A DNA stretch of 64,000 nucleotides from Bretschneidera sinensis (GCA_023935145.1 CM043705.1:18254501-18318500); one strand, 5' to 3'. Shown: positions 22,833 through 35,257, counted from the stretch's first letter. Numbers and translations are program-made. The notes: generated from the letters alone by a model not told the origin.

Positions 22833-25800
22833 AACTATTCTTTTGCATCCAGTTCTTTTATGAAGTCTATAGATGCATCTGTTAGTCCCTCATTTTATAA
22901 TATAACTATTGAGGTTCCTACTAGAGATAGAGTTGTGATCAAAAATATTTATCGAGGTTGTATTATTCACATGGGAGATAAAGAGTTTGAAGTATATTTA
23001 TTACCCTTAAACATGGTAGACTTTGATTTGATACTGGGGATGGAATGGTTGTCGGCGTATCATATCTGGGTCGATTGTTTCATAAATAATGTGATATTTA
23101 GAATACCTGGGCAGGAAGAGTTTAGTTTCCAAGGAGAGCGTAAGATACTTTCAAATTGTCTTATTTCTACCTTGACAACTAGTAAGTGGTTGAAGAAGGG
23201 TTGTGAGGAGTACTTAGCTTATGTGGTGGATTCTAGTAACGAATGTAGAAAGCTAGAAGAAATACTAGAGGTGAGAGATTATCCAGAGGTATTTCCTGAG
23301 GAATTATCGGGTTTACCTCCTAGCAGGGAGATTGATTTCTCCATTGATTTGATTTCAGGTTCTACATTTATTTTTATAGCACCCTATAGAATGGCACCAG
23401 CTGAGTTGAGAGAGCTTAAGGTATAACTTCAGGAATTGTTAGATAAACAATTCATTCGCCCTAGTGTGTCACCATGGGGAACCCCAGTATTATTTGTAAA
23501 GAATAAAGATGGTACAATGAGATTATGTATAGACTACATACAATTAAATGGGATAACAATTAAAAACAAATACCCTTTACCTAGAATAGATGATCTGTTT
23601 GAACAATTATAAGAAACTAGGGTTTTTTCTAATATAGACTTGAGATTAGGGTATCATTAATTGAGGATTAGAGAGGGAGACGTGCCTAACACTGCTTTTA
23701 GGACACGTTATAGTCACCGTGAATTCTTAGTGATACCATTTAGGTTGATAAATGTCCCAGCTGCATTTATGGATTTGATGAATAGAGTGTTTAAACCCTT
23801 TCTAGATAAATTTTTGGTTGTATTTATTAATGATATCCTAGTGTATTCTAAGAGTGAGGAAGAACATAAGAGATGCATAGAGATTGTATTAGAAATTCTA
23901 ATAAAATATAAATTGTATGAAAAATTTTCTAAGTGTGAATTCTGGTTAAATGAGGTAACTTTCTTGGGGCATGTAGTATCAAGAGATGGAATAACAGTTG
24001 ATCTCAAAAAGGTTGAAGCAATGTTGAATTAGGAGAAACTAACTAATGTAACATAAATTCGAAGTTTCTTAGGATTAGCTGGATATTACAGAAGGTTTAT
24101 CCAAAACTTTTCAATAATTGCAACATCTTTAACCAAACTTACTAGGAAAGATGTGAAATTTGAATGGTTTGGTGAGTCTGAGAAGAATTTCTAATTTTTA
24201 AAGGAGAACTTAACTACTACTCCTATATTAATACTTTCTTTTGGAGATGGAGAATCTGTTGTCTATAGTGATGCTTCACATCAAGGGTTAGTATGTATAT
24301 TGATGCAACATGGGAAAGTAGTAGCATATATCTCTAGGAAATTAAAGAATCATAAGAGAAGTTACCCTACTCGTGACTTAGAATTGGCTGCCACAGTATT
24401 TGCATTGAATATTTGGAGATATCATTTGTATGGAGCCACTTGTGAAATATATATTGACTATAAGAGTCTCACATATTTACCTACCTAGAGATAATTGAAT
24501 TTGAACAGAGATAATGGATGGAATTGATTAGTGATTATGATTGTACAATTCAATATCATCCAGGAAAAGAAAATGTAGTAGCTAATGCTTTAAGTAGAAA
24601 ATCCACAGCAAGATTAGCGGCTATAAAAACCCATTATGTGAATCTGATGGTAGAATTGATAAGTATAAAAATAAAATTGAATATAAGTGAAAGAAGAGCG
24701 TTATTGGCAAACAAGTTAGTGTAATCATCCATTGTAGAATGCCTTCTAGAAATGCATTGTAAAGATGAAAAGATAGAAAAGATGAAGCAGGAAGTACTGA
24801 GTGGGAAACAACTAGAATTCAAAATTAGAAGGATGGTATGTTGGTCTTGGGACATAAGATTTGTGTTCCCAAGGATGTTGAGTTGAGAAATGAGATATTA
24901 CGAGAGACACATGATGTGATATACTTAATGCGCTCGGGTAATAATAAAATGTACATGGGATTGAAGAAGAATGTAGCTGATTATATTTCTAGATGTTAGC
25001 TTGTCAGCAAGTAAAATCAAAGAATAAACATTCAGCAAGTTTACTACAACCTCTTTGTGTGCTTGAATGGCCATAGGAAAATGTGAGTATGGACTTTGTT
25101 ACTACATTTCCTCGTACCCAAAGAGGTCATGATGTCGCGTGGGAAATTGTAGATAAACTGTCTAAGTCTTATCATTTTCTTTCTATTAGGACTACTAGAT
25201 TCTATAAAGGTTGGTTAAACTATATATAACAAAAATTGTAAAACTTCATGGAGTACCATTGAGCATAGTGTCAGATCGAGATGCTCGATTTCGGAGAGGC
25301 TTTTAGAAAGCCATGGGAATTCCAGTATAGTTTAGTATCACTTTTCATCCTCAAACATATGTGTAAATAGAGAGAGTTATTTGAATACTAGAAGACATAT
25401 TGAGGGCAAATGTAATGAGTTTCTTAGGAAGCTGTGATTCTTATTTACCTATGACAAAATTTTCCTATAATAATCAGTTTCAGACTAGTATTGGAATGTC
25501 ACCATTTGAGGCCTTGTATGGTAGGAGATGTACAGCTCCTATATGTTGGGAAGAAGTGGAAGAAAGAAATATTTTTGGTCCAGAATTGATAGACTTAACA
25601 ACTAAAATGATCAAGTTGATCAGAGACAACCTTAAAGTAGCACAAAATAGGCAGAAAATTTATATTGATAACAGAAGAAGCCCTCTTGAATTCCAAGAAA
25701 GTGATTGGGTCCATTTAAAAATATCTCCATGGAAATGAGTGTTGAGATTTAGGCAGAAAGGAAATTTGAGTCTAATGTATATTGGATTTTATAAGATCTT

Positions 25801-26160
25801 TGAGAGAGTTGGACTAGTGGTTTACAAACTAGAATTACCTCTAGAATTAAAACAATTGCATAACGTTTTGTTTCTGTTTTATGAAAATATTTACTTAATG
25901 AATCCCATGACATTCTATATCAATCTGTAGACCTTCATGAAGACTTAACTTTAGTGCAAATTCCAATCAAAATTTTAGACACAAAAGAACAGGTCTTACG
26001 TAATAAGTTCATTTCATTAGGCCAAGTGTTGCGGTGGAATTGAGATCTTGAGGAAATCACATGGGAACGTGAAGAGAGCATGAGAAAATAGTATCCTCAA
26101 CTTTTTCGTAATGTAAGTAAGAAAATTTTGAGGATTAAATTTTTATATAGTGGGCAAAAT

Positions 26161-28555
26161 TGTAAGACTCGTACCCGTAATGAAAGGGTAATTTAGTAAC
26201 TTGTAAAGTTATGTTATAATTTTTCATGCATAAATGTGTATAAATGATTGGAGACTTGAGTTTGAAACAATTTTTGAAGAAAGAGTTTGAATATATTGAA
26301 AAAAAAAAGAGTTAGAAATATTTAAGGGAGAAATAATGAAATTTTAAAGTGCAAAAAGCAGGGAAACAGTCAACCAGGTGGTCGATTGGTGACCCAATCG
26401 ATCGACCGGTCGATCGGCTAGTGAGGGAGTCGATCGACTGATCGAACGGCTAGTGGTGTGTGGATCAGTTGATTGGTAGTCGACCAATGGTTTGATTGAT
26501 AGGCGGTCAACTAGTGGAGTAACCAGTCGGCTGGTCGATCGGTTAACTAGTAGGGTGATCGGTTAGTTGGGTAGTCAATCGGTGGGATTCTGGACATTTT
26601 TTAAATTTTGGTTAATAACCAATTGGTCAACCGTCCAGTCAAAATTTTTCATACAAAAGGCTTTAAGACATTAAAAAATCATTTTCTTATGCTTTGAACT
26701 TAATTTTCTCTCTCTATAAAGCATTCTCTCTTTGGAAAATCTCCTAAAAACACCATAAAATTAAGGATGTCACAAATCTTGTGTTAAAAATTGATTAAAT
26801 CACGGAAAAATTTCAAGAAATTTGAGGATAAAGCTTTGGAAAGATAAATTTTTAGAATTTTTTGTAAGATTTCAATTTTGAGAGTTTAGTTCTTGTACTT
26901 TCTTAAAAAGGATTTGAATTTGATTCAAACTAAAAGAAAAGGATTTCACTAAAACTTTGAATTTAAGTTAAGATGGCATGCATACATATTCATGAAATTA
27001 ACCCGGTATAGGATATAAGTTGAGTTATGAGATAGTGAAATTGGTGAGAATATTATGGTTATGTGGTAGTGAGCAATCCAGTGGTATTGCTGAGAGGAGC
27101 ATCAAAGGCAAGAAGGTAATTCATGGATTGCATTATTGCTACGTGGTGAGTTTGATTTACTCTTAGTAAGTGAGAAGAATAAGAAAAGTACATAAAACTT
27201 TAAATGAATAATATTATGAGAAAATTTATTGAATATAATATGAATATGTCTGATTTGATTTGATTAAATATATTATATATGTATTTATTGGATGAATAAA
27301 TAGATGTATGATTAATGATATGATTGAAAATATGAATATATGATAAGTTGATGAAATTGTATCCTTGAAAGGATAAGTAAATTATTATGACAAAGATAAG
27401 AATTGATGAAAAGTATATCTTTAAAAAGATAAGTAATACTTATAAAATGAATTATTATGATGAATTGGACATTTTATGAAAAGAAAATGATTTGAATTAT
27501 ATGATGATATGCTATAATTGTTTGTATATGTTTGTTTATATGCACTCTTGGAGCCACTAGAAAGATGGAGTGTGTGGTCCCGAGGAAGACTAGAACCATA
27601 GTTGGTCTAGATGTAAACATGTAAACACGTGGAGAGACGTCTCCAAAAGCTATACCAGAGACTGGTATGGATACCCAAAAACGAATGAAATTACCTATAC
27701 TTGTGATAGTTTGGATGAGATATGATGTGACGAGATGTGAAAAAGAAAATGAAATGATGAGATGTGGAAGTGAGAAGAAATTATTATGCATTAATGTTTA
27801 TTTATTTGCAAATATTGAGATGTTGAAACATCAAGATGATTATAAATATTGTGATGAAATGAATGTGAACCTCATGATGAGATAATTGTGATGAAGAAAT
27901 GATGAAAATGATAACAGAAATGGCATTAATAAGTTGATTAAAATATATGAAATTATATAAGAAATGACATCTTTGTGATAATTGAAATGCATGAGAAATG
28001 ACATCTTTATGATAACTGAAATACATGAGAAATGAAGTGATATGAGAATTGATAAATGAATAAAAGCTTTGAATTATCTATGAAAATTATGATTAAATTA
28101 TGACTAGAAGTACACAAATCGAGTACTTCTGGTAAATTGAAATTTATTGAGTTTGTGAAGCTCATTCTCCAATATTTAAATAAATTTTAGGTCGCGGATA
28201 AGACCAAGAGATTCTTTACTTGAGATTCAGAGTAAGTATCTAGATAAGTCCTCGTGGTTATCATCCTCAGACAAGAAAACAAAACAAAAGAAAAGAAAAA
28301 AAATAAATGAAAAGAGAAAAATATTTATAAAATAATGTATCAATCCTGTACATATACATGCATGGTTTCAAATGTTTATATATTTTTGTAAGTACTGTAA
28401 ATGAAAGAGTTGTATCTCCTCTGTAAAAGAGTTGAGACAAATGTTTGTAATTACTTTCAAATAAGTAATGCAATAGTTGTTGCATATACATCATGCTTGG
28501 ATTTAAAATGTGACAACATCATCTTGGGTGGGTCCACTCGAGATAGGTCATTACA
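26161..28555 (+). repeat. 3' LTR of element B
   Basis: TGTAAGACTCGTACCCG to GGTCATTACA, about 2395 bp. It holds a GATCGA/GGTCGA-rich block at 26370-26640 with an 18-bp perfect palindrome. The following 5 bp (ACTAT) cannot be checked for target duplication because the 5' LTR start is missing. Confidence 0.82.
26399..26416. repeat. 18-bp perfect palindrome in the element B LTR
   Basis: CGATCGACCGGTCGATCG, within a 270-bp block of related GGTCGATCGG words. Confidence 0.85.
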
Positions 28556-29390
28556 ACTATACAAGTTGAAAACAATGGTGGCAATCCCTTTGGCCAGTTT
28601 AGCACATCTAGGCAACATAGCCAAAGAAAACAAGCTAAGCCAGTATGTACTGATTTTTGCTTTTACTAACCTCTAATAAATTTTGTTATTGTACTTCTAT
28701 GTGTATTTCCTAACTATGTAGATTGAGAACAACGGTGGCAATCCTGCTAACAATTCTACACCTAAGTCTCTCTTATTATCTAATGAATTCAAGTCATTTT
28801 ATGTGTACTTATGTGTGTGTTGGTTGACTATATAGATCCAAAACAATGGTGAAAATCCAACTACCACTTGTGCACCTAAGCCGCATCTACAAGAACCATC
28901 AAGTACACCAACACCGCCTACAATAGCACCAAAGGTATCCACAACAATACCAAGATCCATAGCACCAAAAGCAAAATTCCTTGTGAGTATGTTATGTGCT
29001 TTACTAAGTTTTAATAGTTCTCTACTCTCCCAAATTATTTATGTGTTTTACTAACTATAGGTTCAAAAGAATGTTAGCAAGACACCACTTTCTGGTCTTA
29101 GAGTTGTTAAGCGGATGATGCCACAGGTTTGTTCACTACAAGTTGTATGTTTTTTTTTTTTTTTGTTCTTCTTCTGGTTATGGATATATGTTCTCAAATT
29201 ACTTATTAGTTGCTCTATTTCAAACTAATACCCATGCTCCACCCTCTGAACCACTATATGATGAAGGGTTTGAAGAGATATCATGTTCACAAGTCCCCCA
29301 ACCAAGCCAATCAACACCTGAACTTCCACAACAAATCCTAAGAAGATCATCCAAGAAGAAGGCCAAGTCAATTGATGGGTCCAATTAGAT
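28556..29390 (+). pseudogene. Remnant of an unrecognised gene with tandem exon-like repeats
   Basis: Four similar exon-like starts follow an ACTATRYAG or ACTATAG acceptor-like signal: about 28564, 28721, 28833 and 29060. They read as variants of ENNGGNP (the last as QKNVSKTP). A longer open stretch (28833-28983) is rich in Pro and Thr and ends before GTGAGTATG, a good donor. The last open segment (to 29386) encodes PQQILRRSSKKKAKSIDGSN then a stop. The basic, Pro/Thr-rich tail recalls C-terminal ends of Mutator-like transposase genes, but I cannot confirm that. The left part is cut off by the element B insertion. Not a complete gene. Confidence 0.4.
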
Positions 29391-29830
29391 GTGAAATGAA
29401 AATAAGATGGGAAAAATAGCTCATTTTTGTGAACCCATTATGTCTTATTTTGTATATGGTATGTTAGGATATGAATAGTTTGGAGGTATTTTGTATAGTT
29501 TGATGAATTTGGATGTTGTGCTGAAAAAAGTTCACTGGCATAGATAGAGTGAACTAGACCCTTTTTTTTGTTGTACTTCAAAGGTATACAGTGGGTATAC
29601 AATTGGTATATATTGGGCTAATGAGACCCGTTCTTTCGTAAAGTGCTCAAGAGCCTTCATTGCACTGATATTAAACAAAATCAAGGATGAATTGAACTTT
29701 TTAGCTGGAAGAATTTCTTATTATATCTCTGTGAATGAATGGAGTGTATTTGATTGTTATGTTTTATGCAAAAGAATTTAAAATATTGCAAACAGTGAAA
29801 TGGAATGTTGGAAAGCAGTAGTATGGTATT
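29391..29830. other. Intergenic or 3'-flanking sequence
   Basis: AT-rich, no coding signal. Contains GTATACAGTGGGTATACAATTGG, a short imperfect repeat of GTATAC words near 29586-29610. It ends at the target site GTATT (29826-29830) of the solo LTR. Confidence 0.5.
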
Positions 29831-31002
29831 TGTTGACCCTCATTTAAATTTTAATGATGACAAAACACAACTCTAATAATACTAACAGTGTTATCTAAGT
29901 GTTTTAAATGATAAAAGCATACAGTCAAGAATCAAGATGCAAGAACTCAACCTGAATCACACACCAAGTGAAGACAGAAGATCTAGTACAGGAATAGGAT
30001 ATTGAAACAAGTTGTAAATCTCACTTGTTCAGGTAACTAGCTTGTCTTATGGTTCCTTTTGAAAAAGTATTTTTACAAAACTATTTATTCAAACGTTTAT
30101 AAGTCAAAAACATTTCAAAGAATGAAAAACTGGGTTAAAAGGCAACCTAGTCGACTGGGTACTTATACCAGAAAACTGGTATATGGGATAGTGTGTCCCC
30201 AGTCGACTGGGTGCTTTATACTAATCGACTAGTATTTTGGACAGAATGTCCCCAGTCGACTGGTACTATACATAGCCTTAAAAATATGACTTTTAATTTG
30301 ACCCAGTCGACTAGTACTAAGACCCAGTCGACTGGTAATTCAAAAAATACGACCGTTGAGACGCAAGACATGAGCACTAAATGCATTAAAACATTCCAAG
30401 TCAGTACAAAACAGCCATATTAATTCAAGGCTATAAAAACCCACTCAAATGAGCATTTTTAAAAAGAAGATTACACATTCAATCAAGTTTTGGCTCATTA
30501 ATACACAAAAGCTTTGAAATATTTATTATTGAGCCATTCTTCAAGTTTTACCTTGAAAGAGAGATAATATTCAGGTGTATAAGCTTTCATTACTGTCTCT
30601 CTACCATTTACTTTACAGCAACTCATATTTATTGTAAAGGGATTAACTTCCGAAAGGAAGAGATTAGCTTCCGAGAGGAAGGGATAAGCTTCCAAGAGGA
30701 AGGGACTGTTTGTAAGGTTTGTGCAACACCCGTGAAGTTGCACAACTAAGAGTTTTAGTGGATTACTTCAAGGAGATTCCTTGAAGAGAGTGGACATAGG
30801 GTCGGAACGAATTCGATATTGTCGAACCACTATAAACTGAGTTTGCATCTTCTATTCCTTAAACTTTTTTGTTTACAGCACATTACTTGTTTACATGCTT
30901 GTGGATTTATCTGTTTTTATAAACTTGTGATTAATTAGCGAAAGTTTTTATAAACCCAATTCACCCCCCCCCCCCCCTCTTGAGTTGAAACCTCAGTCTA
31001 CA
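29831..31002 (+). mobile_element. Solo LTR of the Sirevirus-like family with TSD
   Basis: TGTTGACCCTCATTT to CTCAGTCTACA, 1172 bp, the same family as 1545-2686. It is flanked by GTATT on both sides (29826-29830 and 31003-31007), a perfect 5-bp duplication, with no internal element sequence: a product of LTR-LTR recombination. It keeps a TATA box (CTATAAAAAC, 30431-30440), several CCAGTCGACTGG palindromes (30180-30340), three AGCTTCCRAGAGGAAGGGA-type repeats (30640-30705) and a long C run near 30963-30977. Confidence 0.95.
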
Positions 31003-31007
31003 GTATT

Positions 31008-31621
31008 GACTTTCGTAACCAATGACAGAGTACATTCAACTTGTTTTGAATATGTCAAACTAAGCACCAAACAAGTATGAGAGATGTTTTGCAATCAAAT
31101 TGAAGACAAAATAAAAGCAACAAAAACAAGTTAAATTTCCATTAAACTAGAAATAGGAGTTACACAACATAGCATTACAAAGTTACCTTAATCCATAAAC
31201 ATCTACTTCTAATAAACTCAAAAAAAAATGTTCAGGTTCACAAAACTAGTATACATACTACCTAACCAAAATCACCTTATTGCCTAAATCAAAATCATCT
31301 TATGCCATATAATCCAGCAACAAAAATTGCAAAATAGAGACCTAATGCCTAACCTGACATCACCTTATGCCCTAAACCAAAAGTCTCCTCTACCACATAA
31401 CCCAAAAATATAAATTGAAAATTTGAGAACCAATACAAATCCCGGCTACAAAATATAAAATCTTTTTCTTTCTATCTTTCCTTCTCATGATTTATTTCTC
31501 TTTTTCCATCCTCTCAATTTTTCGTAGAAATCCCAAAATCACATGACTAGATCTCTCATCTACAGGAGGACCATGGCAAGAAAAAAATCAATAATGGCCA
31601 CCTACCTAAAACTCAAGAAAA
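31008..31621. other. Sequence without recognised features
   Basis: AT-rich, contiguous with 29391-29830 once the solo LTR is removed. A repeated phrase CCTTATGCC/CACCTTATTGCC occurs near 31275-31380. No gene seen. Confidence 0.5.
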
Positions 31622-31810
31622 TCATAGATTAATTTCTTGACAATACACCAAAAACAAACAAAAATCATACCCATTCATAACCCCACATTTTTTGCATCGT
31701 ATGAATCTTTTCCTAGGATTTGCTGCAATCCGTGAAGTCTTCACGGAGGTTTTATCATTGCAATAACATTTAGGAAAGATGACTAAGCTTGATGAAGAGG
31801 ACGAAGACAT
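31622..31810 (-). CDS. Small GRF-like zinc-finger ORF (fragment)
   Basis: A 62-residue minus-strand ORF starting MSSSSSSSLVIFPKCYCNDK. It contains CYC, then NPRKRFIRCKKC, which fits the pattern of the GRF-type zinc finger (CxC, then NPGRRFxxC). GRF-finger proteins of this size occur commonly in plants near DNA transposons and bind nucleic acid in characterised relatives. The usual NPGRRF Gly is Arg here, and the ORF ends early (usual plant versions are longer, with a C-terminal membrane segment). It is probably a truncated or spliced remnant of a transposon-associated gene. Expression is unknown. Confidence 0.45.
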   Translation of the reverse strand: MSSSSSSSLVIFPKCYCNDKTSVKTSRIAANPRKRFIRCKKCGVMNGYDFCLFLVYCQEINL

Positions 31811-33308
31811 GGCTTGAGGATGAATAGGATGATGCTGGAGGAATGGGTTTGAGGGGCTTTGTTTCTCTCTAAGAGAAATAGAGTCTTCATCAGGCTTTTA
31901 ACAGTGGCAGAGGTTTTTGGCGAGACATTTCCCGCCTACTTTAATGGTAGAAATAGACGAAGAATGGATGGAAGGACCTGATTGATATTAAAATTTAATA
32001 TTAATGACAAAAATGAAAACTTTTGAAGCCCAAATAAAAAGCGGGTAAAACCCTAAAGAAGAAAGTGCATATTAAGCCATAAATAATTGGTCTCTATATA
32101 TTACAAGTCACCACTATAGAACAGATGATGCCCTGAGTAAGTTTAGGCTTACATATCTGGTGGTCAGAACAAATCTCATCAATGCTCTTGTTCTGGCACA
32201 CATCTTTCAATTAATATGTATACGATCAACTCCCATAAAAATCACCCTCCAAACGAAACCAACAACATAGCTTTGCACTTCTAAACTTTCAATAGTACAG
32301 CATTAAGTTTTTTAATTTTAGGGACACACACTGTGATAAGAAGGGTAATCAACAATGCCAACGTAATTACCTTTTGAATGATGAGAGATTCAATTGCAAT
32401 GAGAAATATGTAAAATCAATTAATCTTTCATGATTTATAAAGGCATTTTTGTTTGTCACGACAAAGGAAAACAAATAGTTATTATAAAATAATCTTCTCC
32501 CTGATAAAAACAAATTTCATAACCATTATCTCTTATTACTCGCAAAACCTTTTTTTCTTTAATTTTTATTTTTTCTAACCATCTAGTTTTTTTTTATGTA
32601 AATCATGTGAGTGGTACATGATGATCTACTATATATTAAAATAATTTAATAAAAAACTTTTTTTTCTTTATATGCGAGCAGTAATGGTGATAGAAGGGAT
32701 TAACAATTTTTTTTTAAAAAAAAAATCCTTTGCTTCTCAATTCTCAAATTATCATATATGTGATACATGGCATTAAAAATCTTTGATTTGATTAGATAAA
32801 AATAGTAAAAAAAATGTAGTTCTCAACTTGTTTTTTGTCACCGAACAAGCATGTCGTGAAAAAAAATCTATATTAAAAAAATTGAAAATAAGACATCATT
32901 AAGTATTTTCTTTTAAGTTGAATTTTGAACTTCAGAAAAAGCAAAAACTTGCATTGGTTAAAAAAATAAAATATAAATTTAAAATTCGTTATGAGTTTTG
33001 TGTTTTCACAAAAATTAAAACTTCGCCACAAGCAATCCAAATAGCAACCTTAATCTCTATTAAATGGAAACCAATTGTTTCCTCACTTTTTAGGTCCTAA
33101 ATAATTAATAGTAACTTCAATAACTCAATCACTAAATTTCCTCTATTTTCTTTCATTTTCTCACCAAACAAACATTTTCCCAAACAAAATCTCATCTGTT
33201 AAAGCCATAAAAATCGATTTCAAAGTGAAAAGCCAGCAAGATAGAAATCATATAAACTAAAAAGCAATACCAATATGTATAGAGAGAAGATAAAAGATTT
33301 AGAAAGAG
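31811..33308. other. AT-rich intergenic region
   Basis: 31811-32110 is the probable upstream flank of the GRF-like ORF, with a TTTGGCGAGACATTTCCCGCC segment near 31915 resembling ends of Mutator-like elements. The rest is low-complexity A/T sequence without coding signal. Confidence 0.4.
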
Positions 33309-34318
33309 TAGAGGTAGGAATTTTAGCTCATACCCATTAGACCTGTGGTTCGCACTAGTTAAAATACGGATATGAATATAGGTTTGACTAACCGTTAAAA
33401 ATGTATCCGTACCTGATCCGACCCGTGAAATTACGAGTTGGATCGGGTTTACCCGCGGGTTTCCTGTGCTTGTACCAATTAAAACATTTTCTTAAACTAT
33501 TTTAGATCAACCTAAACATTTCTCATCATTTTTCTTATATTCTAAATCTCTTTTATATAATGCATAAAAAATTCTCTTATGTTTTGCTAAGTATTTTTAA
33601 TGCACGTGTACATTATTGGTAGGTATTTTAGACAAAACAATTATATCAAAGAGAAAGGGCATGAAATGCACAGGCTAAACTTCAATGTAGAATAGAGAAT
33701 GAGATGAATTTTGGAGGAGGAGCATACCAAAAGGTCATTAGATAGCCCTGATTTTTTCCATTTCTTAGTAAATGTTAATTGCATTGCATTTTGCTTAATT
33801 GTGTAATTTGTTTAAGTCCCTAATGGCTTCTAATTATGGATGATTTAGTCTAATACAAATTTAGTTTTTTTACTTATGTTATTATAATCTAAAAACTCTT
33901 ACAATAAAATTTTTTAACATTGTTATTTTCTTCTTATATGGATTTCTAATGTATCATAAATGTTTGTGTAATTCTTTAGGAAGTTTTATGCATTAAACAT
34001 ATCAACAAAGGAATCAGTACTTAGTTTCATTCACTTCTACTACATCAACATGTTTACATGGCTAATTAATTTAATAGAAAAAGATATCAACTCATGCGTA
34101 CATGATATGCGTGTGTTGAGATCCTAAGAAAAAAAAATAGGCTAATTTTTTTTAGTGGATAACTCGTGGGTTCACCTACATAAAACTGGGTTGGATATGG
34201 GTGAAGAAAAGTAAACCCGTTTAAAAGCGGCTATTTTTAACCCACGACCGTTTGACCAACAACTCATGACGGGTTGCTCGACCCGACCTGATCCATCCAT
34301 TATCCACATTCAAGAGAG
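33309..34318. mobile_element. hAT-like non-autonomous element 1
   Basis: Starts TAGAGGTAGGAATTTTAGC, like element 2 at 34471 (TAGAGGTGAGAATTTTGAC). The inside has ACCCGTGAAATTACG and GGGTTTACCC words near the left end and CCGACC/CGGGTTGC words near the right end, as in the partner. The right end (about 34310) lacks a clean terminal repeat. AGAAAGAG before and CAAGAGAG after are a weak 8-bp duplication candidate. No ORF. Confidence 0.5.
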
Positions 34319-34470
34319 AGGATAGAGATAGACAAAGGAATAGTGACAACCAACATATATGAAATTCAAATACATAAAAGGTTATTTTTGCTTTTCATAA
34401 ATTTTTGTAATAGAGTTTAGAAAGCAGAATTGAGTTGTCTGGCTTTAAAACTAAAGTAATGGATTGTAAT

Positions 34471-35249
34471 TAGAGGTGAGAATTTTGACTAGGGCCTGTT
34501 GAACCTGTTTTTTTTTTTTACCCGTAAAAGTGGGTATGGATATAAGTTTATAAACCCACTAAAAATTTTCTTGCACCCGATTCGACCCATGAAACTCTGT
34601 GTCGGGTTGGGTTTACCTATGGGTCAAATGGGTGACTCATTAAATTTTGGCCAAACGATGCGTTGAGACTTTTTTTATGCTGCGTTGATAAATTAATTTC
34701 AATTCATTTTAGTGGCAATGAACCTGCAAACCGGGTCAGGCTGAGTTTATCCATGGGTCAAATGAGTACATTTTCTGGGAGTTGAATCCGAGTCTATTGC
34801 TTGGAGAAGGAAATTATCCAAACTGTTGGACACAAATGCTTCAAATGATAGTATTGTTGTTGTTTGATAATTATTCTTAATCATCATCTGAAATGTCAAT
34901 TGCACACAGATAATCTCTTTATTTTTCTAGAATGATCAAATGTGGGAATAGAAGGTTACTAAAATACTTTTTAAGGTTCCCATAAAGTATTTTGAAGGTG
35001 GAGGAAGGAACTATGAAGGTGGTGCTACCACATTTGTCATCAATAAAATGTTTTTTTATTTTTTTAAAATTTTTATTTTATTTTATATTAATATTTTTAA
35101 TGAGTTACCAGTGGGTTCATTCGCGAAAAAATGGATTGAATTTGAGTGTGAAAAAATCACTCGTTTAAGACCAAATCTTTTTCATCCTCTGTTTAAACCG
35201 CGACCCACGACAGATTATCCACACCCGACCTACCAGTTTTCTATCTCTA
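34471..35249. mobile_element. hAT-like non-autonomous element 2 with 8-bp TSD
   Basis: Terminal inverted repeats TAGAGGTGAGAATTTTGAC and (right, complemented) TAGAGATAGAAAACTGG. It is flanked by ATTGTAAT (34463-34470) and ATTATAAT (35250-35257), seven of eight bases equal. An 8-bp duplication and a TAG-GRT-type end are hAT-superfamily traits. 779 bp, no transposase. Confidence 0.72.
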
Positions 35250-35257
35250 ATTATAAT

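Larger units (their letters stand above)
21146..26100 (+). pseudogene. Degenerate gypsy gag-pol of element B
   Basis: Gag begins at ATG 21146 (MSRGRGKPRARVVG then a stop) and runs to about 22280. An inverted block (22290-22832) follows. The protease resumes at about 22835 within the SFAS of the ATHSF motif. Reverse transcriptase spans about 23420-24030, with FIND where FIDD is expected: one catalytic Asp reads Asn near 23830. RNase H is at about 24260-24720. Integrase is broken before 25400, its C-terminal part is at 25400-25930, and the chromodomain-like tail at about 25940-26100. More than ten stops and several frameshifts. The order matches element A and the two share protease and RNase H motifs, so they are sister lineages. 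Confidence 0.85.
20700..28555 (+). mobile_element. Gypsy element B (Tekay/Del-like chromovirus), plus strand, rearranged
   Basis: An incomplete 5' LTR end (20700-21037), primer site (21042), degenerate gag-pol (21146-26100), the sequence ATATAGTGGGCAAAAT before the 3' LTR (a typical Tekay polypurine region), and a 3' LTR (26161-28555). A chromodomain-like tail near 25940-26100 (LRNKFISLGQVL, then TWEREESMRKQYPQLF) places it among chromoviruses. Rearrangements: 5' LTR mostly missing, an inverted segment inside gag-protease, and a duplication in gag. Confidence 0.82.
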
